NCBI GenBank assembly: GCA_026125895.1
Contig: JAHCKG010000001.1
Span: 1 to 64,000 of the forward strand
Source: Pseudolabrys sp.
Lineage (GTDB): Bacteria > Pseudomonadota > Alphaproteobacteria > Rhizobiales > Xanthobacteraceae
Direction: 5' to 3'
DNA: 64,000 bases
The first letter of the stretch is position 1; every line of letters starts with the position of its first letter. Position numbers and translations under genes: made by a program. This document shows, piece after piece, positions 1 through 8,012 of the stretch. Below the pieces are notes generated by a model. It was not told the DNA's origin and did not search any database. It worked only from the letters and a program-made list of their open reading frames with translations.

Positions 1-1
1 C

Positions 2-934
2 GAATTCTGGGCCGCGCTGCACGCTCTGTTCGAGCGGGCCGAGGACGCCGCGCGCGAGCAGCCGGACCAGGCGCTGGCCAATTTGCTGCCGGAGAACGGC
101 CGCTGGAACGCGATGCTGAACGCCGCCAGCACCTATATCAGCGGCGCCGAGCTCGACCGCGTGTCGGTCTACGACACCGACCGCTATGCCGACACCGGCG
201 TCAACTGGCGGGTGCTCGAAGGCTACGGCGCGACGGTGGCGGCGCATGGCGAGGGGCTCAACGTCGCGCTCGATTGCGCGGTGAGCCGGATCGACCATAT
301 CGGCCCGCGCCTGCGCATCGACACCGCGCAGGGCGCGATCGTGGCCGACCGCGCCATCGTCACGCTGCCGACCTCGCTGATTGCGGACGAGGCGCTGTTT
401 GCGCCGGCGCTGCCGGACAAGGTCGAGGCCGCGCGCGGCCTGCCGCTCGGCCTCGCCGACAAGCTGTTCCTGTCGCTCGAGCGCGCGGAAGAATTCGAGG
501 CGGACCTGCGCATCTTCGGCCGCACCGACCGCGCCGGCACCGGCAATTATCATTTCCGTCCGTTCGGCCGCCCGCTGATCGAAGCCTATTTCGGCGGGCG
601 TTGCGCCGCCGCGCTCGAACAAGAAGGCGAGCGCGGCTTCATGGCCTTCGCGCGCGAGGAGCTCACCGGCGTGTTCGGCAGCGACTTCGCGCGGCGCATC
701 GACCTCATTCATGTCCACCAATGGCACAACGATCCGTTCGCGCGCGGCTCTTACTCCTACGCGCTGCCCGGCCACGCCGACGATCGCGCGACACTCGCGA
801 GGCCGGTCGACGATCGGCTGTTTTTTGCCGGCGAAGCCTGCTCGCCGGGCGATTTCTCGACCGCGCACGGCGCTTTCGCGACGGGAAATGTGGCGGCGGA
901 ACAAATTCTCGCCCTGCGCGTTGCACAGGTGTGA
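2..934 (+). CDS. Flavin amine oxidase family protein, 5'-truncated by window edge
   Basis: The frame is open from the first bases of the window with no start codon, so only the C-terminal 310 residues are present. They end in the FAD-contacting segment of flavin monoamine oxidases: RLFFAGEACSPGD followed by a small-residue helix, at about positions 815-880. Enzymes of this family oxidise amines or amino acids with FAD and release an imine, hydrogen peroxide and ammonia. The substrate cannot be inferred because most of the FAD-binding fold lies upstream of the window. The next gene begins 62 bases downstream on the same strand. Family assignment is good; specificity is unknown. Confidence 0.8.
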   Translation, partial: EFWAALHALFERAEDAAREQPDQALANLLPENGRWNAMLNAASTYISGAELDRVSVYDTDRYADTGVNWRVLEGYGATVAAHGEGLNVALDCAVSRIDHIGPRLRIDTAQGAIVADRAIVTLPTSLIADEALFAPALPDKVEAARGLPLGLADKLFLSLERAEEFEADLRIFGRTDRAGTGNYHFRPFGRPLIEAYFGGRCAAALEQEGERGFMAFAREELTGVFGSDFARRIDLIHVHQWHNDPFARGSYSYALPGHADDRATLARPVDDRLFFAGEACSPGDFSTAHGAFATGNVAAEQILALRVAQV

Positions 935-996
935 CATCCGCGGGTGTGACACTGGCGCGTCTGGACATCGCGCTCAGCGGGGACGATTTAACGACA

Positions 997-1461
997 ATGG
1001 CGTTTGTTGCTTATCTCATCAGTCTCGTGGCCGCGTTCGTCGGCGTGCTCGCGCTGTACGGCACGCTGCTGAAGCCGATGACGGGCAAGCCGCTGCCGGC
1101 GCAGACCGTGGCGGCCGAGAAAGCCGAGCCCGAGACGACCAGCTCGACCCGCGCGCGTCCGGCGCCCGCGCCCAAGCATCGCGAGGCCGCCGAACCGCGC
1201 AAGCGGGAGGCGATCCGGCACGACGAGAAGCGCGACGAGGCGCACGAAGCGCGCGCCCAAGAGTCTGCGGAAGAACCCGCCGAAGTGCCCGCCGATGCCG
1301 CGTCCGGTGCGGTCGCCCGGCCGGACCTCGTGCCGCCGCGGAATTCGCGCCGGTCGCCGGTGCGCAGCGAGCCGGGCGAGGGGCTGCGGCTCGCGCCGGA
1401 GCGCTGCTGGGTCGTGACCGATTCGACGCGCGGCTTCGGCTATTACGGCCGCTGCCAGTAA
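997..1461 (+). CDS. Small membrane-anchored protein of unknown function
   Basis: I do not recognise this 154-residue protein by name. Residues 2-24 form one hydrophobic membrane segment. Residues 30-130 are a low-complexity stretch rich in Ala, Pro, Glu, Lys and Arg, probably disordered. The last 20 residues form a compact Cys-containing tail (RCWVVTDSTRGFGYYGRC) that looks like the conserved functional end, with two cysteines that could pair. The ATG at 997 is chosen because the membrane segment starts right after it; the frame is open further upstream but that part overlaps the amine oxidase gene. It may be co-transcribed with the amine oxidase. It is convergent with the Na/Pi cotransporter gene. 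Confidence 0.6.
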   Translation: MAFVAYLISLVAAFVGVLALYGTLLKPMTGKPLPAQTVAAEKAEPETTSSTRARPAPAPKHREAAEPRKREAIRHDEKRDEAHEARAQESAEEPAEVPADAASGAVARPDLVPPRNSRRSPVRSEPGEGLRLAPERCWVVTDSTRGFGYYGRCQ

Positions 1462-1486
1462 CGCGGCGCCGCCGCGGACATCCCCT

Positions 1487-3184
1487 TTATTCCGTCACGG
1501 ATTTGGCGGCGCCGAGCGGCGTCAGGACGCGGCTGGCCGCTTGGCTTTCTTCGGCGGTGGTGGCGACCCCGGCGGCCTCCAGCACCGGATAGGCGGCGGC
1601 GCAGATGTGCGAATGGATGCGCCGCATGTCGCGCAGCACGTCGAGATGCAGGCTGGTCGTCTCCAGCGTCTCCGGCCGGCCCTCGCGCAGCCGTTCGAGA
1701 TGATGCTCGGCGGCGAGCCGCTCGGCATTGCGCAGCCGGGTCTTCTCCGCGAGCAGCCGGCGGGCGTCGGCGACGTCGCCCGACATGAAGACGCCGAACG
1801 CCATGCGCAGGCTGTCCAGCACGTCCTTGTGGAAGGCTTCGAGCTCGGCGGCGCCGGCTTCGGAGAAGCTCAGGCCCCGCTTGTTCTTCTTGGCGGCGAG
1901 CTCGTTGAGGTTCTTGTCGATGATGTCGCCGATATGCTCGAGATTGATGGTGAAGGAGATGATCTCCATGGCGCGGCGGCTTTCGCGCTCGTCGAGCGTG
2001 CCGCGCGTCAGCCGCGTCAGGTAGAGCTTGATCGCCTCGTCCAGCCGGTCGACGGTGTTGTCCATCGCCGAGATCTCGGCGATCAGCGCGCGGTCGCCGC
2101 CCTTGAGCGCCTGCATCACCTTGCGCAGCATGGATTCGACGACGTCGCCGGCGCGCAGCGTCTCGCGCGCCGCGTCGGCCAGCGCCAGCGAGGGCGTGTC
2201 GAGCTCGTTGACGTCGAGATATTTCGGGGCCGAGGGGTCGTTGCTGCGCGGTGAATCGGGGATGAGGCGGGCGAGCAGCGCCGCCATCGGCGACAGCAGC
2301 GGCAGGAACAGCGCCGCGAGGCCGACATTGAGCGCGATGTGGAACTGCGCCGTCATCTTGGCCATGTCGGGCTGCAGCGTCTGCAGGAAATTGGCGATCT
2401 CCGGCAGGAACGGCGTCACCAGCACGACGCCCACGAGCCGGTTGACGAGATTGCCGAGCGGCACGCGGTAGCTCGCGCGGTCGCCGCGCCTTGTGCCCTC
2501 GAAAAGCGGGTTGACCGCGCTGCCGAGATTGGCGCCGAGCACCAGCGCCAGCGCCGCCTCCGGCGTCACGAAATGGGAGAAGGCGAGCGACATCGTCAGC
2601 AGCACGGTGGCGACGCTCGAATGCACCGCCCAGGTGACGATGCCGGCGAGGATGATGCACAGCGTCGGGTCGGAGGTCAGCGCGGCGAGCACCGTGCGCG
2701 CGGCCGGCGCGTTCTCGGCCGGCGCCAGCGTATCGATCAGGATATGCAGGGCGAGCAGCATCAGGCCGACGCCGATCGCGACGCGGCCGAGGTCCTTCAG
2801 CATCGTGCGCGAGCCGGAACGGAACGACACGAGGCCGACCACGAACAGCACCGGCGCCACCGCCGTGATGTTGAACGACAGCACCTGCACGATCAGCGTG
2901 GTGCCGACATTGGCGCCGAGCATGATGGCGAGCGCCGGCACCAGGCCGACGAGGCCCTCGGCGGCGAAGGAAGCCGTCATCAGGCCGGTCGCGGTGCTGC
3001 TTTGCAGGAGCGCGGTGAGGCCGAGGCCGGCGCCGAAAGCGGCGACGCGATTGCCGAGCGCGCCGGACAGAAAGCGGCGCAATTGCGACCCGAACGCGCG
3101 CATGATCCCGGTCTGGACCATGTGCAGGCCCCAGAGCAGCAGCGCCGCGCCGCCCAGGATGTCGAGGATCACCAGCGTGCCCAT
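1487..3184 (-). CDS. Na+/phosphate cotransporter family protein with C-terminal PhoU-like domain
   Basis: The 565-residue inner-membrane protein matches the bacterial NptA/YjbB type of sodium-dependent phosphate transporter. The N-terminal half (about residues 5-310) is hydrophobic and holds the two inverted repeats of the family: LLQSSTATG at 59-67 with GANVGTT at 90-96, and WAVHSSVAT at about 185-193 with a second GANLG. In the second repeat the usual QSS is HSS. From about residue 340 to 545 the protein is helical, charged and soluble, as in the PhoU-like domain fused to such carriers. A strong GAAGGAG ribosome site precedes ATG 3184. No Pho operon genes lie nearby, so phosphate import or export cannot be decided from context. 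Confidence 0.88.
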   Translation of the reverse strand: MGTLVILDILGGAALLLWGLHMVQTGIMRAFGSQLRRFLSGALGNRVAAFGAGLGLTALLQSSTATGLMTASFAAEGLVGLVPALAIMLGANVGTTLIVQVLSFNITAVAPVLFVVGLVSFRSGSRTMLKDLGRVAIGVGLMLLALHILIDTLAPAENAPAARTVLAALTSDPTLCIILAGIVTWAVHSSVATVLLTMSLAFSHFVTPEAALALVLGANLGSAVNPLFEGTRRGDRASYRVPLGNLVNRLVGVVLVTPFLPEIANFLQTLQPDMAKMTAQFHIALNVGLAALFLPLLSPMAALLARLIPDSPRSNDPSAPKYLDVNELDTPSLALADAARETLRAGDVVESMLRKVMQALKGGDRALIAEISAMDNTVDRLDEAIKLYLTRLTRGTLDERESRRAMEIISFTINLEHIGDIIDKNLNELAAKKNKRGLSFSEAGAAELEAFHKDVLDSLRMAFGVFMSGDVADARRLLAEKTRLRNAERLAAEHHLERLREGRPETLETTSLHLDVLRDMRRIHSHICAAAYPVLEAAGVATTAEESQAASRVLTPLGAAKSVTE

Positions 3185-3246
3185 CGATTCTCCTTCGATG
3201 GGTAATATAGGCCGCGCGACGCGGCTTTAGAAGAACGTCCGCGAGA

Positions 3247-4104
3247 TCAGTCCTTCTCTTCCTTGAAGGTGTCGCGGAACGGATGTGCCGGATAGACGCC
3301 GAGGATGGTCAGTTCTTTCGAGAAGAAGGCGAGTTCCTCCAGCGCGAACACCAGCGCGCGGTCGTCGGGGTGGCCCTCGACGTCGGCGTAGAACTGCGTG
3401 GCGAAGAAGTTGCCGCCGACCATGTAGCTCTCGAGCTTGGTCATGTTGACGCCGTTGGTGGCGAAGCCCCCCATCGCCTTGTAGAGCGCGGCTGGCAGGT
3501 TGCGCACGCGGAACACGAAGGTGGTGATGACCTTGCCGCGGCCCGGCTCCGCCCATGTCTTTTCCGGCGACAGCACGATGAAGCGGGTTGTCGAATTGGA
3601 CTCGTCCTCGACGTTCTCCTTGAGGATATCGAGGCCGTAGATCTCCGCCGCCAGCCGCGAGCCGATGGCGGCGCGGGTGATGTCACCCGCTTCGGCGATC
3701 TCGCGCGCCGAACCGGCGGTGTCGGCGCCGATCACCGGCGTGAGCTTCAGTTCGCGGATGACGTTGCGGCACTGGCCCAGCGCCATGATGTGGCTTTGCA
3801 CCGACTTGATGGTCTTGAGGCTCGCGCCTTTCGGCGCCATGAGCTGGTTGCGGATCGGCAGAAACCATTCGCCGATGATGTGCAGCTTCGCCGTCGGCAT
3901 CAGGTGATGAATGTCGGCAACGCGGCCCGCGACCGAATTTTCGATCGGGATCATGCCGAGATCGACGTCACCGCTCTGCAGTGCCGTAAAGCAGTCTTCG
4001 AAGGTCGGGCAGGGCACCGGCTCGTAGTCGGGATAGGCTTCGCGGCAGGCGAGGTCGGAATTCGCCCCGCGCTCGCCCTGGAAGATGATCTTCTTTTTGG
4101 CCAT
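3247..4104 (-). CDS. pheA: Prephenate dehydratase
   Basis: This 285-residue monofunctional enzyme converts prephenate to phenylpyruvate in phenylalanine synthesis. The catalytic domain spans about residues 4-178 and includes the TTRF motif at 172-175. A C-terminal ACT domain (about 190-275) should bind phenylalanine for feedback control. The phenylalanine-site motif normally written ESRP reads ESYM at 225-228; I believe alphaproteobacterial homologues often diverge here, but a change in feedback sensitivity is possible. It has no chorismate mutase domain. The gene lies 52 bases downstream of kdsB on the same strand, so the two are probably co-transcribed. Confidence 0.95.
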   Translation of the reverse strand: MAKKKIIFQGERGANSDLACREAYPDYEPVPCPTFEDCFTALQSGDVDLGMIPIENSVAGRVADIHHLMPTAKLHIIGEWFLPIRNQLMAPKGASLKTIKSVQSHIMALGQCRNVIRELKLTPVIGADTAGSAREIAEAGDITRAAIGSRLAAEIYGLDILKENVEDESNSTTRFIVLSPEKTWAEPGRGKVITTFVFRVRNLPAALYKAMGGFATNGVNMTKLESYMVGGNFFATQFYADVEGHPDDRALVFALEELAFFSKELTILGVYPAHPFRDTFKEEKD

Positions 4105-4156
4105 GTGGTTACCTGCCTCTGGTGGCGGAGGGCGTACGCGGAGCCGGCGAGGGAAG

Positions 4157-4897
4157 TCAACCGGCCAGCATCCTCCGCGCCTTCTCCAGGTCCTCGGGCG
4201 TATCGACGCCGAGCGGCACGCCGCCGACGATCATGACGTCGATGCGCATGCCGTTGTCGAGGGCGCGAAGCTGTTCGAGCCGCTCGCGCTGCTCGCTCTG
4301 CGACGGCGGCAGCTTGACGAAGCGCTCGAGCGCGGCGCGCCGGTAGGCGTAAAGGCCGATGTGGTGATAGTGCGGCCCGGGCCCGATGGCATTGGCGCGG
4401 GTGAAGGTCGTTGCGTGCATCCGGCCGGGGCTCATGACGGTGCCCTTGGCCTTGACCACGTTCGGATTGGTCAACTCCGCCGGGTCGTGGATGACGGCGG
4501 CGAGGGTGGCGATGTCGACCGCCGGGTCGGCGAGCGGCGTCAGCGACGCGCGGATGTCCGCGGCCGGGATGGTCGGCAGATCGCCCTGGACGTTGACGAT
4601 GGTCTCGACACGCCCTTCGGGATCGACCGCCTCCAGCGCCTCGTAGATGCGGTCCGAGCCGGAGAGGTGATGGCTACTTGTCATGACCGCGCGGCCGCCG
4701 GCCTTCTCGACCGCGGCCTGGACCGCCTCCGAATCGGTGGCGACGATGACCTCGCCGATGTGGGCCTCCTCGGCGCGCCGCAGCACCTGGACGATCATCG
4801 GCAGGCCATGGATATCCGCCAACGGCTTGCCGGGCAGGCGGGTCGAGGCCATGCGGGCCGGTATAAGGATGATGGTTTTGGGGTGAGCTCTCGACAT
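4157..4897 (-). CDS. kdsB: 3-deoxy-manno-octulosonate cytidylyltransferase (CMP-KDO synthetase)
   Basis: The 246-residue cytosolic enzyme activates KDO with CTP to CMP-KDO for lipid A-core assembly. The N-terminal nucleotide-binding signature [14 protein letters not shown] is at residues 13-26, followed by the ATDSE and NVQGD (NVQGDLPTI) motifs of the family; length is normal. The ATG at 4897 gives the usual start right before the first beta strand; a longer frame to 4939 has no support. It precedes pheA in a likely two-gene operon and is divergent from the cytochrome c gene across a 183-base gap that should contain both promoters. Confidence 0.95.
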   Translation of the reverse strand: MSRAHPKTIILIPARMASTRLPGKPLADIHGLPMIVQVLRRAEEAHIGEVIVATDSEAVQAAVEKAGGRAVMTSSHHLSGSDRIYEALEAVDPEGRVETIVNVQGDLPTIPAADIRASLTPLADPAVDIATLAAVIHDPAELTNPNVVKAKGTVMSPGRMHATTFTRANAIGPGPHYHHIGLYAYRRAALERFVKLPPSQSEQRERLEQLRALDNGMRIDVMIVGGVPLGVDTPEDLEKARRMLAG

Positions 4898-5080
4898 CGC
4901 CAGGGTACCCCTTGGCGGCCTGGAAAACGGGCTCGCCAAGCGCTGAAAGGCAGCGGATGGCGGCGCTTATACGGGTTGCCAGAGGCAGAGCAAACCGGTA
5001 TCTCATCGCCGTCGCCGCCCCCTGCGGCGGCGAAGGCAACGCCTGATATCCGTCGCGCCCCTTTCGGGAGCCCTTTTTCA

Positions 5081-5698
5081 ATGAACTCTTTCGAACTGAA
5101 CAAAATTCTCGGCGCCGTTCTGGCCACGTGCTTGATCCTGCTCGGCCTCAATATCGGCGCCAGCGCGCTGTTCGCGCCGGAGAAGCCGGCCAAGCCGGGC
5201 TACGCCATCGCGGTCAAGGAAACCGGCGAGGGCGGCAAGCCGGCCGCCGCCGAGCCCGAGAAGCCGATCGCCGTGCTGCTCGCCAGCGCCTCGGTCGAAA
5301 AGGGTGCCGCCGCCGCCAAGCAGTGCGCCTCCTGCCACACCTTCGAGAAGGGCGGCCCGAACCGCGTCGGCCCGAACCTCTACGACATCGTTGGGCACGA
5401 GCGCGGCACCGGCCGCAACGGGTTCAACTTCTCCGCGGCCATGAAGGCCAAGGGCGGGCAGTGGACTTACGACGAACTGAACAAGTTCCTGAAGGACCCA
5501 CGCGGCTACATCCCCGGCACCAACATGACCTTCGCCGGCCTGTCGCGTGACTCGCAGCGCGCCGACGTGATCGCCTATCTGCGGTCGCTGTCGGACAGCC
5601 CGCAGCCGCTCCCGGCCGCCGCCGATGCCGGCGCCGCCAAGCCGGCCGAAGGCGCCAAACCGGCCGACGCAAAGCCGGCCGAGGCGCCGAAGAAGTAA
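5081..5698 (+). CDS. cycM: Membrane-anchored class I cytochrome c (CycM type)
   Basis: The 205-residue protein has an uncleaved-looking N-terminal membrane anchor (residues 8-32), a short linker, and one cytochrome c domain. Haem attachment is CASCH at 82-86, and the distal ligand is probably Met149 in GTNMTF. The C-terminal 30 residues are an Ala/Pro/Lys tail. In Bradyrhizobium the anchored cytochrome CycM carries electrons from the bc1 complex to the aa3-type oxidase, and the anchor-plus-domain layout fits that role here. It is divergent from kdsB-pheA and followed by a clear hairpin terminator. The symbol is inferred from architecture and context. Confidence 0.85.
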   Translation: MNSFELNKILGAVLATCLILLGLNIGASALFAPEKPAKPGYAIAVKETGEGGKPAAAEPEKPIAVLLASASVEKGAAAAKQCASCHTFEKGGPNRVGPNLYDIVGHERGTGRNGFNFSAAMKAKGGQWTYDELNKFLKDPRGYIPGTNMTFAGLSRDSQRADVIAYLRSLSDSPQPLPAAADAGAAKPAEGAKPADAKPAEAPKK

Positions 5699-5721
5699 TC
5701 GGCGGCGAACGACGAATTTTG

Positions 5722-5755
5722 AACGGCCGGGCCTCGCGCCCGGCCGTTTTATTTT
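5722..5755 (+). terminator. Rho-independent terminator after the cytochrome c gene
   Basis: An 11-bp perfect GC-rich stem (arms 5722-5732 and 5738-5748, 5-base loop) is followed by a T-rich run to 5755. It lies 24 bases after the cytochrome c stop codon. Confidence 0.9.
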
Positions 5756-5961
5756 GCGGCAGCGAATTGCGGCGATTGGCCACGGAGAATTGAGCCCAAT
5801 CCGCCTCCCATTAGCCGGCGGCGCTGGCAGCGGACCGAAAAACCGACATAATCGGCGGCGAATCCGTCATGGACGGGCCGGGGCGAGGAACCACGTCTGA
5901 GGTTATCGATTTGCCATACAATGAACCGCCCAAGCCTTTCCTCAGCAGGCCTTTACCCGCG

Positions 5962-7860
5962 ATGGCATTGAGCCCGACGAATTTGTCACGCCGCAGTCTG
6001 CTGCGCGCGACTGCCGCCGCTTTCGCGGCGCCAGCCCTTTCGGCGCTCGGCTTCGCGTCCTTCGTCCCGGGGGCCCGCGCCGACGAGAAAACCTGGGCGC
6101 ACGGCCTGTCGCTGTTCGGCGACGTGAAGTATCCCGCCGACTTCAAGCATTTCGATTACGTCAAACCGGACGCGCCGCAGGGCGGCACCGTGCGCATGTC
6201 CGGCTTCGGCACCTTCGACAACTTCAACGAAGTCGTCGCGCTGGTGAAGGGCAACCTCGCCATGGGCACGAACTTCATCTACGAGGCGTTGATGACCCCG
6301 TCCTTCGACGAGGTCTCGACCGAATATGGTCTGCTCGCCGATGCGGCGCGCCACGCCGACGATCATTCCTGGGTGACCTACCGCCTCAACGCCAAGGCGA
6401 AGTGGTGGGACGGCAAGCCGATCACGGTCGAGGACGTCATCTTCTCCTTCAACGTCCAGAAGGAAAACCGCCCCGACCTCGCGGCTTACTATCGCCACGT
6501 CACCAAGGCGGAGAAGACCGGCGAGCGCGAGATCACCTTCACCTTCGACGGCCCAGGCAACCGCGAGCTGCCGCACATCGTCGGACAGTTGTCGGTCTAT
6601 CCGAAGCACTGGTGGGAAGGCACCGACAAGTCCGGCAACAAGCGCGACATCACCGCGACGACGCTCGAGCCGCCGCTCGGCTCCGGCCCGTACCGCATCA
6701 AGGAATTCTCGCCGGGCCGCAACATCGTCTACGAAAAGGTCGCCGACTATTGGGGTAGCGACCTCAACGTCAACATCGGCACCAACAACTTCGCCCAGAT
6801 CCGTTTCGAATATTTCCGCGACCAAACCGTGGCGCTCGAAGCCTTCAAGGGCGACCAGATCGACTGGCGCACCGAGACCAGCGCCAAGGACTGGGCGACG
6901 TCCTACGACTTCCCGGCCTTGCGCGACAAGAAGGTGGTGCGCGAGGAATTCGCGCAGACCAGCTTCGGCGTCATGCAGGCCTTCGCCTTCAACATTCGCC
7001 GCGACAAGTTCAAGGATGCGCGGCTGCGCCAGGCGTTCAACTACGCGTTCGACTTCGACGAGATGAACAAGCAATTGTTCTACGGCGCCTACAAGCGCAT
7101 CGACAGCTATTTCTTCGGCACCGAGCTCGCCTCGTCCGGCGTGCCGCAAGGCATGGAGCTCGAGATTCTCAACTCCGTGAAGGATCAGGTCCCGGCCGAT
7201 CTCTTCACCAAGCCCTACGCCAATCCGCCGAGCGGCGATCCGCAGGCGGCGCGCACCAATTTGCGCACGGCGCTGACGCTTCTGCGCGACGCCGGCTTCG
7301 AAATCCGCGACACCAAGCTGGTGAACGCCAGGAGCGGCGAGCAGCTCAGCGTCGAATTCCTGCTGGTGCAGCCGGCTTTCGAGCGCGTCGCGCTGTTCTA
7401 CAAACCGGCGCTGGAGCGCATTGGCATCGCGGTGTCGATCCGCACCGTGGATACCTCGCAATACGAAAATCGCCTGCGGCAATTCGACTACGACATCATC
7501 GTCGCGTCGTGGGGCGAGTCGCTGTCGCCGGGCAACGAGCAGCGCGGCTTCTGGGGCTCGCAGGCGGCCGATCAGCCAGGCTCGCGCAATGTCGTCGGCA
7601 TCAAGAATGCGGCGGTCGACAAGCTGATCGACCGCGTCATCTTCGCCAAGAGCCGCGAGGAACTGGTCGCGGCGACACACGCGCTCGACCGCGTGCTGTT
7701 GTGGAATCACTACGTCGTGCCGCAGTGGAGCTATCCATTCCAGCGCACGGCGCGCTGGGACCGCTTCAGCCACCCCGAGACCATGCCGAAATACGCCGCC
7801 TCATCCTTTCCCACCATCTGGTGGTGGGACGAAGCCAAGGCAACGAAGGCAAGGCGGTGA
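5962..7860 (+). CDS. Peptide ABC transporter substrate-binding protein, YejA-like (first copy)
   Basis: The 632-residue protein belongs to the family 5 extracellular solute-binding proteins, closest in layout to YejA of the microcin C/oligopeptide importer YejABEF. With ATG 5962 the N-terminus is a Tat-type signal peptide, with SRRSLLRA before a hydrophobic core and an ARA cleavage site. A longer start at 5869 would bury this signal, so I prefer 5962. The mature protein carries the usual SBP_bac_5 segments, including GSGPYRIKEF. It is first in a run of two binding proteins, two permeases and one double ATPase. It should capture peptides or peptide-like compounds in the periplasm. Confidence 0.9.
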   Translation: MALSPTNLSRRSLLRATAAAFAAPALSALGFASFVPGARADEKTWAHGLSLFGDVKYPADFKHFDYVKPDAPQGGTVRMSGFGTFDNFNEVVALVKGNLAMGTNFIYEALMTPSFDEVSTEYGLLADAARHADDHSWVTYRLNAKAKWWDGKPITVEDVIFSFNVQKENRPDLAAYYRHVTKAEKTGEREITFTFDGPGNRELPHIVGQLSVYPKHWWEGTDKSGNKRDITATTLEPPLGSGPYRIKEFSPGRNIVYEKVADYWGSDLNVNIGTNNFAQIRFEYFRDQTVALEAFKGDQIDWRTETSAKDWATSYDFPALRDKKVVREEFAQTSFGVMQAFAFNIRRDKFKDARLRQAFNYAFDFDEMNKQLFYGAYKRIDSYFFGTELASSGVPQGMELEILNSVKDQVPADLFTKPYANPPSGDPQAARTNLRTALTLLRDAGFEIRDTKLVNARSGEQLSVEFLLVQPAFERVALFYKPALERIGIAVSIRTVDTSQYENRLRQFDYDIIVASWGESLSPGNEQRGFWGSQAADQPGSRNVVGIKNAAVDKLIDRVIFAKSREELVAATHALDRVLLWNHYVVPQWSYPFQRTARWDRFSHPETMPKYAASSFPTIWWWDEAKATKARR

Positions 7861-7879
7861 CGTTTTCTCACTTACTTTA

Positions 7880-8012
7880 CCTCCCCCTTGTGGGGAGGTC
7901 GCTCATCGGAGCGCAGCGACGATGAGCGGGTGGGGGTAATCGCTTGAGGCACAGATGAGCGAGTCAAAACTTCTACCCCCCACCCCAACCCTCCCCCACA
8001 AGGGGGGAGGGG
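7880..8012. repeat. Family A palindromic repeat, copy A1, overlapping a gene start
   Basis: Left arm begins CCTCCCCCTTGTGGGGAGG and right arm is ACCCTCCCCCACAAGGGGGG, around a central variable part. It fills nearly the whole gap between the two yejA-like genes and continues into the coding frame of the second. Confidence 0.85.

Noticed and set aside
5986-7773. Long open frame on the minus strand opposite the first YejA-like gene
   Set aside because: It is antisense to a clear coding gene, has low-complexity His/Asp/Val/Arg-rich translation and no recognisable domain. Such frames are common in GC-rich DNA.
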